From: Variovorax sp. MHTC-1
GTDB taxonomy: Bacteria; Pseudomonadota; Gammaproteobacteria; Burkholderiales; Burkholderiaceae_C
NCBI RefSeq assembly: GCF_003984645.1
Contig: NZ_RWKI01000025.1
Span: 1-47,733, forward strand
Length of the DNA stretch: 47,733 bases
Direction: 5' to 3'
A program made the translations under genes and the position numbers. This document shows positions 32,219 through 40,172 of this stretch, piece by piece. Within the stretch, counting starts at the first letter, position 1, and the number at the start of each line of letters is the position of its first letter. The notes under the pieces are model-generated. The model was not told the origin of the DNA and did no database searches. It worked only from the letters and a program-made list of their open reading frames with translations.

Positions 32219-32968
32219 ATGTCCGAGGCTCTCGATCCAAAGCGCACCGGAACTGCGGAAGCGTCGATCAATGCGCAGTTGACCGCGATGAATGCCGTGG
32301 CGAATGCGAGAGAGGCGGTGCAGGCCGACATCGTCCAGTCGTTCGGAAGCTTTCTCCGGGGCGGCGGTCCGGCCCCCACGGAGGAACAGCTCAGGCAGTT
32401 CGCCCAACTGGCGGTGGACGAGCAGCGACGGCGCCGCCGCCTCGCCGACCGCCTGGTGGCGCTGCCCGCCGGCAACGAGCCGAAGAAGGCCGCCAGCGTG
32501 GGGAGGCCGTTGCGCGGCTTTGCTTTGCTGGCCATGTGGACGGTGGTGATCCCGGTCATGGTCGTCACGGCCTTCGGGCCGCGCGACGCGGGTGTCGCCT
32601 CGGCGGACCGGAAGCCAGTGCAGGCATCGCCCCTCGGGCCGACGGCCGCAGTGGCGCTGGCGCTGGCGCCGGAACCCGAAGCACCTGCCCTGGTCCGCGA
32701 GGATGCCGATGCCACGCCAACGCCCGCGCCCGCAGCCCCGCGCAGATCGGCACGGCCGCCGGGCCGCACCGCGGCGCCTGCGAGCTTCGCGCGCGCCGGC
32801 GCGTGGGGGCCGCTGGCCCAATGCGCCGGCCTGAACTTCATCTTTCGCGCCGTCTGCACGAACAACAGGTGCGCGCAACCATCCGCCCGCCGCAGCACGC
32901 AGTGCGCGGAGCCGCTGCGGCAGCGCCGGCTCGACGAAGCGCGGCGCAACCCGCTGTTGCTCGGCTGA
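32219..32968 (+). CDS. Single-pass membrane protein with C-terminal cysteine motif
   Basis: A 249-residue protein. A charged cytoplasmic part (residues 1-95) contains a helical RRRRRLADRL stretch. One transmembrane helix follows at about 98-118 (FALLAMWTVVIPVMVVTAFG). A low-complexity Ala/Pro linker of about 80 residues leads to a C-terminal segment CAGLNFIFRAVCTNNRCAQ with three cysteines and one more near the end. I remember similar NF-x-R-x-x-C endings in uncharacterised Burkholderiales proteins. The layout suits a spacer across the periplasm with a disulfide-stabilised head. No function is assigned. Confidence 0.6.
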   Translation: MSEALDPKRTGTAEASINAQLTAMNAVANAREAVQADIVQSFGSFLRGGGPAPTEEQLRQFAQLAVDEQRRRRRLADRLVALPAGNEPKKAASVGRPLRGFALLAMWTVVIPVMVVTAFGPRDAGVASADRKPVQASPLGPTAAVALALAPEPEAPALVREDADATPTPAPAAPRRSARPPGRTAAPASFARAGAWGPLAQCAGLNFIFRAVCTNNRCAQPSARRSTQCAEPLRQRRLDEARRNPLLLG

Positions 32969-32974
32969 GCCGCC

Positions 32975-34783
32975 TCAGTCCAGGCGCACCACTTCCGGAT
33001 CGCCTGCGCTGCCATGCAGCCGCTCGACCTCGGCCGCGCGCCGCGTCAGCACCGCACGCTGGTTGATGTAGCCCTTGTCGGTGATTTCGCCGGCATCGAT
33101 GTCGGGCGGGCTGGCGAGCACCAGCGCGCGCACCGGGCATTGCGAGGAGCCCGCGCCCGCATCGCGCAGCGCCGCCATCGTGCGGCGCAGCGCGGCGGTC
33201 AGCTCCTCGCGCGGCAGCGCGGCGCCCTGCGGGCTGGCGAACACCAGCATGCCGACCGCGTCGCGGTCGTGCCCGGTGATCACGATGTCCTGCACCAATG
33301 GCGCGAGGCGCGAGACCAGATCGACGCGCAGCGTGCCGACCGAAACCCAAGTCCCGCTGGTGAGCTTGAAGTCCTCGGCCACGCGGCCGTTGAACATCAC
33401 GCCGCGTTCGGGCCGCGCCGCATCGACGAGGTAGCCCGCGTCGCCGATGCGGTAGTAGCCCTCCTCGTCGAAGGCCTGTGCGGTTTCGCGCGGCGCATCG
33501 CGGTAACCGGGAAACACCGAGACGCCCTTGACCCGCATCTCCAGCTTGTCGCCGTTGGGAACGAACTTCAGCTCCAGCCCCGGCAGCGGCGCGCCGATGC
33601 AGCCGGCGCCGTCGAGCTTCCAGTGCGCCGAGGTGATGGCGGGTGAGGTCTCGGTCGCGCCCCACGAGGTGGTGAGCCACAGCGGCTGCGTCGGCCGGGC
33701 GCGCCGCGCCACCGCTTCGAGCCGCTGCCAGGTCGAGGGCGCGAGCGCCGCCGCCGCGTAGAAGCACAGGCGCAGGCGCGAGAAGGCCTCGGCCGCGAGC
33801 GCGTCGTCCGCCTCGAGGAAGGGCAGCAGCATGTCGTAGCCGCGCGGCACGTTGAAAAGCAGCGTCGGCCGCACCTCGCGCAGATTGCGCACCGTCTTCT
33901 CGATCAGCCCCGGCGCCGGCCGGCCCTCGTCGATGTAGAGCGCGCCGCCGTGGCAGAGCACCATGTTGAAGTTGTGGTTGGCGCCGAAGGTGTGGCTCCA
34001 GGGCAGCCAGTCGACCAGCACCGGCGGCTCCTGGTCGAGGAAGCGCCAGGTCTGCGCCATCATTTGCTGGTTGGCGCACAGCATGCGGTGCGAGTTGATC
34101 ACCACCTTCGGCTTGCCGGTGGAGCCCGAGGTCAGCAGGTACTTGGCGTGGGTGTCGGGCAGGATCGCCTCGAAGGCCTGCATGACGGCCGGCGTTTCCT
34201 CGGTTGCCAGCAGCTGCGCGAAGCCGAGTGCGCCCGGGTGGGCGTCGGCGTTGCGGCTGAACACCGCCGGCGCGTCGAGGCCGCAGCCCGCCAGCGCGCT
34301 GCCGTAGACCTTGGCATCCGAGGCATAGACCAGCGCCGGCCCGAGCGCGCGCAGCATGCCGTGCAGCCGCGTCGGGTCTTTCGCCATGCGCGAATAGGCG
34401 CTCGAGAGCGAGCAGGCGGTGCGGCCGATGTGCATGGCGGCGAGCATCAGCACCGCATGGTCGATCGCGTTGTCGGAGAGGATCACCACCGGCTTGTCTG
34501 CCGGCACGCCCAGGTCGAGCAGGCCTTGCGCCACGGCGCCGACGGCGCGACGCAGCGCGCGGTAGTCGAGCCGGCGCCAGCCCTCGCCGGTCTCGTCGCG
34601 CTCGGCCAGCGCCAGGGCGTCGGGCGTCTCGCGCGCCCAGCGCTCCAGCCACTCGCCGATGCAGCGCGCATAAGGCCGGAGCGCAACCGGCGAGCGCAGC
34701 GCGAAGGAGCCGTCGTCGAAGTCGATGCGCAGGGTGCGCGGCGGGGCGAGCTGGCGCTCGTCGTCGAAGAAGGTCTTGGTCAT
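32975..34783 (-). CDS. Feruloyl-CoA synthetase-like AMP-forming ligase
   Basis: A 602-residue acyl-adenylate enzyme. The P-loop YLLTSGSTGKPKVV, the LWLTTSWGATETSPAI block and GYYRIGDAGYLVD are intact. The absence of a standard GRxKE hinge (here NGRVAEDFKLTSGTW) is characteristic of the feruloyl-CoA synthetase subgroup that acts on aromatic or branched acids. It ends with the family lysine region (GEITDKGYINQRAVL). GGAGG precedes the start. It is last in a minus-strand cluster with a beta-keto acid cleavage enzyme, a Bug receptor and a hydroxyacyl dehydrogenase. The acid it activates is not known. Confidence 0.87.
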   Translation of the reverse strand: MTKTFFDDERQLAPPRTLRIDFDDGSFALRSPVALRPYARCIGEWLERWARETPDALALAERDETGEGWRRLDYRALRRAVGAVAQGLLDLGVPADKPVVILSDNAIDHAVLMLAAMHIGRTACSLSSAYSRMAKDPTRLHGMLRALGPALVYASDAKVYGSALAGCGLDAPAVFSRNADAHPGALGFAQLLATEETPAVMQAFEAILPDTHAKYLLTSGSTGKPKVVINSHRMLCANQQMMAQTWRFLDQEPPVLVDWLPWSHTFGANHNFNMVLCHGGALYIDEGRPAPGLIEKTVRNLREVRPTLLFNVPRGYDMLLPFLEADDALAAEAFSRLRLCFYAAAALAPSTWQRLEAVARRARPTQPLWLTTSWGATETSPAITSAHWKLDGAGCIGAPLPGLELKFVPNGDKLEMRVKGVSVFPGYRDAPRETAQAFDEEGYYRIGDAGYLVDAARPERGVMFNGRVAEDFKLTSGTWVSVGTLRVDLVSRLAPLVQDIVITGHDRDAVGMLVFASPQGAALPREELTAALRRTMAALRDAGAGSSQCPVRALVLASPPDIDAGEITDKGYINQRAVLTRRAAEVERLHGSAGDPEVVRLD

Positions 34784-34803
34784 GCTGTTGCCTCCATGGC
34801 GAG

Positions 34804-34827
34804 TAGGCGGCCGCCGCCGGGGCGCCT
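34804..34827. repeat. Partial structured repeat (copy C)
   Basis: TAGGCGGCCGCCGCCGG matches the outer end of the element between minC and minD, while the ACACGAAG part is missing. On the minus strand it lies directly after the dehydrogenase stop codon and before the ligase gene, the same placement as the two fuller copies. Confidence 0.45.
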
Positions 34828-35781
34828 TCATGTTTCGAGTGTGCCGGATGCCGCTTTCGCGCGAATCAGGTTCAACAGCAAGGTGTCGCGCGCTGCTTCG
34901 AGCTCGCTGGTCTGGCGTTCGCCGAGTTCCGCCGCCACGCCCTCCGTCACCTGTTGCTTGAGCTCTGCCGTCATGCTCGGCGCACCCAGATCCTTCCACC
35001 AGTCCTCGATCGGCCCGCCCAGGTGCGCGAGCACATGCGCGATGCCGCCGGCGCCGCCGGAGAGATGCAGGTTCATGAACGGGCCCATCACGGCCCAGCG
35101 CAGGCCTGGGCCGTGCGCGATGGCCGCATCGATGTCGGCCACCGAGGCCACGCCCTGGTCCACCAGGTGGAAGGCCTCGCGCCACAGCGCGGCCTGCAGA
35201 CGGTTCGCGATATGGCCCTTGACCTCGCGCTTCACGTGAATCGGCCGCTTGCCGATCGCGGCATAGAAGGCCATCGTGCGTTGGATGGTCGCGGGCGACG
35301 TGGCTGTGCCGCCGATCACCTCGACCAGCGGAATCAGGTGCGGCGGGTTGAAGGGATGGCCCAGCACTACGCGTTCGGGATGCGCGCAGCCGGACTGCAC
35401 GCCGCTGATCGCCAACCCCGAGGAGCTCGATGCGAGGATCGCCTGCGGCTTGGCGGCCGCGTCCATGCGGCGGAACAGATCGATCTTGAAGTCCAGGCGC
35501 TCGGGGCCGTTCTCCTGCACGAAGTCCGCGTCGCGCACCGTGGCTTCCAGCGTCGCATGGAAGCGCAGCCGCTCCACCGATGCGCCTTCGGCCAGGCCGA
35601 AGCGCTGCAGCGTCGGCCAGTGCTGCGCCACCGCTTCACGCAGCCGCGCTTCGGCGTCCGGCGAAGGATCGGTGGCATGGACGTCGAGCCCATGGGCGAG
35701 GAAGTAGGCCGCCCAGCTGGCGCCGATCACGCCGGTGCCGACGACCGCGACGCGGGTGATGGCCGTGTCCATGTGCGCCAT
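34828..35781 (-). CDS. 3-hydroxyacyl-CoA/carnitine dehydrogenase-like enzyme
   Basis: A 317-residue NAD-dependent dehydrogenase. The Rossmann motif GTGVIG covers residues 15-20. The conserved ASSSSGLAIS and GHPFNPPHLIPLVEVIGG carry the catalytic residues of the 3-hydroxyacyl-CoA dehydrogenase fold. Close relatives include L-carnitine 3-dehydrogenase and L-gulonate dehydrogenase, which oxidise free hydroxy acids to keto acids. Being next to a beta-keto acid cleavage enzyme, it probably supplies that enzyme's keto acid. An ATG three codons in (35772) is an alternative start. It lies three bases after the Bug receptor gene. Confidence 0.88.
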   Translation of the reverse strand: MAHMDTAITRVAVVGTGVIGASWAAYFLAHGLDVHATDPSPDAEARLREAVAQHWPTLQRFGLAEGASVERLRFHATLEATVRDADFVQENGPERLDFKIDLFRRMDAAAKPQAILASSSSGLAISGVQSGCAHPERVVLGHPFNPPHLIPLVEVIGGTATSPATIQRTMAFYAAIGKRPIHVKREVKGHIANRLQAALWREAFHLVDQGVASVADIDAAIAHGPGLRWAVMGPFMNLHLSGGAGGIAHVLAHLGGPIEDWWKDLGAPSMTAELKQQVTEGVAAELGERQTSELEAARDTLLLNLIRAKAASGTLET

Positions 35782-35784
35782 CCG

Positions 35785-36777
35785 TCAGGACTCGGCCGTG
35801 AAGCCGACCTTCTTGACCAGCGGACCCCAGCGCTCGAATTCGGCGCGCTGCGAGCGGGCCATCTCCTCGACCGTGGAGCCCTGGGCGATCAGGCCGACCA
35901 CCGCCAGGCTGTCGACGACGGCCTTTTCCTTGATCGCGGCGTTGATGGCTGCGTTCGCGGCGGCGATCACCGCAGTTGGCGTCTTCGCCGGCGCGTAGAA
36001 GCCGAACCACTCCTCGGTCGTCAGCTCGGCAAAGCCTTGTTCCGCCAGAGTCGGCACCTCGGGCGAGAAGGGCGAGCGCGCCTTGCCGGAGGTGGCGAGG
36101 AGGCGCAGCTTGCCGGCCTTGTGGTTGGCGATGAAGTCGCCGCTGGGCGTCACCATCGCGGCGATCTGGCCGCCGACCACGTCGGTCACCCCGGGAATCG
36201 AGCCGCGGTAGGGCACATGTCGGAGCTCCACGCCGTTGTTGATGCCCAGGAGCGCGCCGATGAAGTGCGGCGTCGAGCCGGCCGCGGGCGACCCGTAGCT
36301 GGCCTCGTTGGGATTGGCCTTGGCCCAGGCGAGGAAGTCCTTGACGGTCTTCACACTGGCAGGCACCAGCGGGCCCACCGCCAGGCCGTGGTGCATCACG
36401 GCGGCGATCGACACCGGCGCGAGGTCCTTGACCGGGTCGTAGCTGAGCTTGCCGTAGATGTGCGGGTAGATCGAGGTGCAGGAGAAGGGCGTGAGCGCAA
36501 GCACGCTGCCGTCGGCCGGCGCGCCCTTGAGCACCTCCAGCGCGATGCGCCCGCCCGCGCCGGGCTTGTTCTCGACGACCGCCGAGTTGCGCGTGAAGGC
36601 CGAGCCTGCGAGCTTTTCGCCGACGCGGCGCGCCACGCTGTCGCCGGCGCTGCCGGCCGGGAAGCCGTAGAGGATCTTCACCTGCTCGATGGTCTGGGCC
36701 AGCGCGGCCAGCGGGTGCAGGGCGGCGAGCGCGGCGGTGGCGCCCAGGGTGTGAAGGAAGTGGCGGCGATCGGTCAT
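35785..36777 (-). CDS. Bug/TctC-family substrate-binding protein
   Basis: A 330-residue periplasmic receptor with an N-terminal signal (RRHFLHTLGATAALAALHPLAALAQ split over residues 4-28) resembling a Tat-like double-arginine start. Motifs are VKILYGFPAGSAGDSVAR, VVENKPGAGGRIALEVL and YDPVKDLAPVS. No TctA/TctB genes are nearby. AGGAG precedes the start. Placed between the cleavage enzyme and dehydrogenase genes, it probably binds the hydroxy or keto acid that the pathway consumes. Confidence 0.91.
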   Translation of the reverse strand: MTDRRHFLHTLGATAALAALHPLAALAQTIEQVKILYGFPAGSAGDSVARRVGEKLAGSAFTRNSAVVENKPGAGGRIALEVLKGAPADGSVLALTPFSCTSIYPHIYGKLSYDPVKDLAPVSIAAVMHHGLAVGPLVPASVKTVKDFLAWAKANPNEASYGSPAAGSTPHFIGALLGINNGVELRHVPYRGSIPGVTDVVGGQIAAMVTPSGDFIANHKAGKLRLLATSGKARSPFSPEVPTLAEQGFAELTTEEWFGFYAPAKTPTAVIAAANAAINAAIKEKAVVDSLAVVGLIAQGSTVEEMARSQRAEFERWGPLVKKVGFTAES

Positions 36778-36812
36778 GGTGTGTCTCCTCGAAAGTTCTT
36801 TGGATCGGTTCT

Positions 36813-37730
36813 TCAGACGGCGAATTCGGGGCGCGGCAATCCGATGCGCGGCAGGCCCATCATGTCGCGCGCCTCGGCCGGCGTTGCCGGCTCCATGTCC
36901 ATCTCGCGAATGATGCGCACGATGCGTTCGGTCAACTGCAGGTTGGTCGCCAGCTCGCCGTGACGGTAATAGAGGTTGTCTTCCAGGCCCACGCGCGCAT
37001 GGCCGCCCAGCAGCAGCGCGCTGATGTTGGCCTCGAGCTGCGAGGGGCCGATGCCGCTGACGCAGAAGATCGCGCCCTTGGGCAGCGTGTCGACCATCAT
37101 CTGCAAGTGCCGCGGCGAGAAGGGCATCGCGTTCTGGAAGTTGCGGTGCACGTTCATCACCAGGTTGATGAAGTAGGGCGCTTCGTCCAGGCCCTCCTCG
37201 ATCAGCGTGGTGGTGTCCTGCAGGATGTGGGTGGGGCTGAACACCTCCCACTCGGGCTTGATGCCGCGCGCCTTCATGCCGGCGGCGAGCTCGCGGCCCT
37301 TGGTGAGCGGCGTGTCCATCAGGATCTCGCGGCCTTCGAAGCTGAGGTTGAGCGTGGTCGCGTCCAGCGTGCACATCTCGGCGCCGGCGTCCATGCCTTT
37401 CACGCGCTCGTCGAAGGCGATCTCCCAGCGCCCCCCAGGCAGCGGCTTGATCATGTCGCCGTGCACGCCGCCGCCGGTGGAGTTGTTGATCACGATGTCG
37501 CAGCCAGCGGCGCGTATGCGGCGGTTGATGTCGCGGTAGACCTCGGCGTCGCAGGTGGCGCCGTCGTCCGGCCGGCGTGCATGGATCGCGGCCACGCTGG
37601 CACCGGCCTTCCAGCAGGCGACCACGTCCGCCGCGATCTCCTCGGGCTGGGTGGGAAGATGCGGGTTCTGCGACTTGTGCGCCATGCCTCCCGTGGGGGC
37701 GATGGTCACGATCACCTTGCGCTTCGACAT
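36813..37730 (-). CDS. Beta-keto acid cleavage enzyme (BKACE, DUF849)
   Basis: A 305-residue TIM-barrel protein of the BKACE/DUF849 family, which condenses a beta-keto acid with acetyl-CoA to give acetoacetate and a new acyl-CoA. NNSTGGG at residues 82-88 and RVGLEDNLYY with Glu250 match the family. Characterised members hold zinc with an HxH pair plus this Glu. Here the pair reads Ala48-Ile49-His50 (AAIHARRPDD), so one histidine is missing, probably a subfamily feature. It heads a minus-strand cluster with a receptor, a dehydrogenase and a CoA ligase, divergent from a Crp/Fnr regulator. Confidence 0.9.
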   Translation of the reverse strand: MSKRKVIVTIAPTGGMAHKSQNPHLPTQPEEIAADVVACWKAGASVAAIHARRPDDGATCDAEVYRDINRRIRAAGCDIVINNSTGGGVHGDMIKPLPGGRWEIAFDERVKGMDAGAEMCTLDATTLNLSFEGREILMDTPLTKGRELAAGMKARGIKPEWEVFSPTHILQDTTTLIEEGLDEAPYFINLVMNVHRNFQNAMPFSPRHLQMMVDTLPKGAIFCVSGIGPSQLEANISALLLGGHARVGLEDNLYYRHGELATNLQLTERIVRIIREMDMEPATPAEARDMMGLPRIGLPRPEFAV

Positions 37731-37841
37731 GGGCGTTCTCCTGTGGATGGCGCGCTATTATTTTTGGCGGCTGCCGCCCCGGCAGTCATTGCGATGACAT
37801 TTGAGATCAGGGTTTACGAGCCGCAGCCAGCAGGAGCGTTG

Positions 37842-38552
37842 ATGCAGCACACCAGGCCGAGCCAAAGACCGCCGGCGTCCTTGTCGATTCCCGAGCTGCT
37901 GCAGCGATCGGTCTGGTTCCCCGGGCTGGACGCGGCGGCGCAGGCGCGCGTGCTCGAGGACATGCGCGAGCAGCCGGTGGCCGCCGGCGCCGCGCTGTGC
38001 CGCCGCGGCGACACGCCGCTGCACTGGTACGGCACGCTCGAAGGCCTGCTCAAGTGGTCGATGACCTCGAACGACGGCCGCTCCGTCACCTTCGGCGGCC
38101 TCTCGGTCGGCAGCTGGTTCGGCGAGGGCACGTTGCTGCGCGCCATGCCGCGCTCGGCCGACATCATCGCGCTGCGCGACAGCCGCGTCGCGGTGCTGCC
38201 GCTCGACACCTTCCAGTGGCTGCACCGCACGCAGATGAGCTTCAACCACTTCCTGCTGAACCAGATCAACGAGCGGCTGCACTGGTTCATGGGCAACTAT
38301 GCGGCGCACCGGCTGCTCGATGCCGACAGCCAGGTGGCGCGCGCGCTCGCAGGCCTGTTCCATCCGTGGCTGCACCCGGGCAGCGACGTGCACCTGCAGA
38401 CTTCGCAGGAAGAAATTGCCAACCTCTCCGGCCTCTCGCGGCAGCGCTGCAACGCCGCGCTCAACCGGCTGCGCGAGGCGGGACTGCTGCGCATCGAGTA
38501 CGGCGGCATCACCGTGGTCGATCTGGAAGGGCTGCGGCGCTTCGTCGAGTAG
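37842..38552 (+). CDS. Crp/Fnr family transcriptional regulator
   Basis: A 236-residue regulator: a cyclic-nucleotide-binding-like beta-barrel (residues about 20-140, with FGGLSVGSWFGEGTLL) and a C-terminal helix-turn-helix (TSQEEIANLSGLSRQRCNAAL). No cysteine cluster for an FNR iron-sulfur centre is seen. ATG at 37842 is chosen because CAGGAG sits five bases before it. An ATG 16 codons earlier (37794) is in frame. It is divergent from the BKACE cluster and is the natural candidate to control it. Confidence 0.9.
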   Translation: MQHTRPSQRPPASLSIPELLQRSVWFPGLDAAAQARVLEDMREQPVAAGAALCRRGDTPLHWYGTLEGLLKWSMTSNDGRSVTFGGLSVGSWFGEGTLLRAMPRSADIIALRDSRVAVLPLDTFQWLHRTQMSFNHFLLNQINERLHWFMGNYAAHRLLDADSQVARALAGLFHPWLHPGSDVHLQTSQEEIANLSGLSRQRCNAALNRLREAGLLRIEYGGITVVDLEGLRRFVE

Positions 38553-38555
38553 CGC

Positions 38556-38837
38556 TCAGAACTTGCCCGGCAGGCGGGGCGGGCCGTCTTCCTCGCCCGT
38601 GCTCTCGTCGTCCACCGATGCGATCTTGAAGCGCGCGGCTTCATGCTTGTGGGTCAGGTCGGCGTAGCGGTCGAGCTCGGCGCTCCCGGCGGGCATCTGC
38701 CGCGCGCAGTCGACGAAGAACTGCGACTCCTCGAAACTCAATCCGTGCAGGACTTCCTGGCCCTTGGAGTTGATCGCCAACAGACTGCGGCCGGAAAGCT
38801 CGGCGCGTTGCGCATCGGATATGTCGAGATGTTTCAT
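38556..38837 (-). CDS. Conserved hypothetical protein
   Basis: A 93-residue soluble acidic protein (MKHLDISDAQRAELSG ... SFEESQFFVDCARQM ... DRYADLTHKHEAARF) with a proline-rich tail. The family is not recognised. AAGGA precedes the start at 38837, which decides between this and an upstream ATG in an arginine-rich, unlikely extension. It ends three bases from the Crp/Fnr stop in convergent orientation. Confidence 0.65.
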   Translation of the reverse strand: MKHLDISDAQRAELSGRSLLAINSKGQEVLHGLSFEESQFFVDCARQMPAGSAELDRYADLTHKHEAARFKIASVDDESTGEEDGPPRLPGKF

Positions 38838-38953
38838 CGTCGGTCCTTTTCTCATGCTCGCCAGTCTGGCCCGGCGGCGCGGGCCGCGCGCCGGACCGCG
38901 CCGCATCCGGCGCGAGGATCAGGCTGACGCGGGCGCCTGCGCTGCGCCCGTCG

Positions 38954-40003
38954 TCAGGTGTTGCCGTGCACCGACAGCGCCGCGCGCAAGCCGCCGAAGC
39001 GCCGGCGGTACTGCGGCGGCGTCAGGTTCACCTGGCGCTTGAACAAGCGGCCGAAGAAGGCGGCATCGTCGTAGCCGACTTCCTCGGCCACCGCCGCCAC
39101 CGGCAGGCCGCTGGTCTCGAGCAGGTGCTTGGCTTCCTCGATGCGCATCGTGTGCACGTATTCGAGCGGCGCCATGCCGGTCGCCAGCTTGAAGCGGCGC
39201 TGGAACGAACGCTGCGGCAACCCGCTCTGCTGCACCATCGCGGCCACCGGCGCCGGGTCGGCGTAGTGGTCGGCGATCCATGTCTGGCAGCGGCCGATCA
39301 GCGCGTCGTCCACCTGCTTCGAGCGCGCCACGCGCGCGAAAGGCTGCTGGCCGACGTGGTGCCAGTCGATGAGCAGCACCCGCGCCACCTGCATCGCCGT
39401 TTCCACGCTGACGCAGCGCGCGATGATGTAGAGCCCCAGGTCCATCCACGAGCTGCCGCCGCCGGCCATCACCAGCCGATGCCCGTCGCCGGTGGCGACC
39501 AGCGCGCGCTGCGGTTGCACGCGCACGCTGGGGTGGAGGCGCTGCATGGTTTCGCAGTAGGCCCAGTGCGTGGTCGCCTCGTGGCCGTCGAGCAGGCCGG
39601 CCTGGGCCAGCAGCATTGCGCCGGAGCAGGCGGCGGTCACCAGCGAGCCGTCCGCATGGCACTGGCGCAGCCAGGCGGCCTCGGCCTCGAACAGGCCCGG
39701 CTCGGCGTCCTCGGGCACCAGCAGCGACTCCGGCACGCAGACCACCGTCGGCGAGCTGCATTCCGACAACGCCATCTCGACGCGGATCGGCAGCTGGTTG
39801 CAGCCCGTCACTTCGCCGGCCTGCGCGCCCACGATCACCGGATCGAGCAAGGAGCGGCCATAGCGGCCGTTCAGCATCCATGGCCAATCGCGGCCTGCCG
39901 ACTTGAACATCTCGTACATGCCGTAGACCACCGCAGCGGAACTCAGCGGCGTGGCGACGATGGCGATCCGCGGGAGCGGCGCGTTGGCGGTGGTGGTGGC
40001 CAT
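38954..40003 (-). CDS. GlxA family AraC-type regulator
   Basis: A 349-residue protein with an N-terminal DJ-1/PfpI-like domain (residues about 10-200, with AACSGAMLLAQAGLLDG around the nucleophile-like Cys) and a C-terminal AraC helix-turn-helix pair (LPQRSFQRRFKLATG, VGYDDAAFFGRLFKR). GlxA-type regulators control catabolism of amines, carnitine, choline or nitriles. It is divergent from the TTC38-like gene with about 170 bases between, so that gene is the probable target. No clear operator is seen in the gap. Confidence 0.93.
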   Translation of the reverse strand: MATTTANAPLPRIAIVATPLSSAAVVYGMYEMFKSAGRDWPWMLNGRYGRSLLDPVIVGAQAGEVTGCNQLPIRVEMALSECSSPTVVCVPESLLVPEDAEPGLFEAEAAWLRQCHADGSLVTAACSGAMLLAQAGLLDGHEATTHWAYCETMQRLHPSVRVQPQRALVATGDGHRLVMAGGGSSWMDLGLYIIARCVSVETAMQVARVLLIDWHHVGQQPFARVARSKQVDDALIGRCQTWIADHYADPAPVAAMVQQSGLPQRSFQRRFKLATGMAPLEYVHTMRIEEAKHLLETSGLPVAAVAEEVGYDDAAFFGRLFKRQVNLTPPQYRRRFGGLRAALSVHGNT

Positions 40004-40172
40004 TGAAATACCTTCGTGCTTCGCACCGCGGTGCGAGCTTGCTTGGGGCGGCCCGGCGCTGCGCTCATGGCTGATTCGTCAGTCTTGTTGCCGGAATGGC
40101 TTCGTGCCTTGGAGACCGGCGAATTTACGCTCTATGCGCAATCCGCTCAACCATTCCCCAAGGACCTCTCCC

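Noticed and set aside
35229..35244. CTTCACGTGAAT core resembling a third parS site in the dehydrogenase gene
   Set aside because: It keeps TTCACGTGAA but mismatches parS at four outer positions, including bases usually required for ParB binding. Counted as chance within coding DNA.
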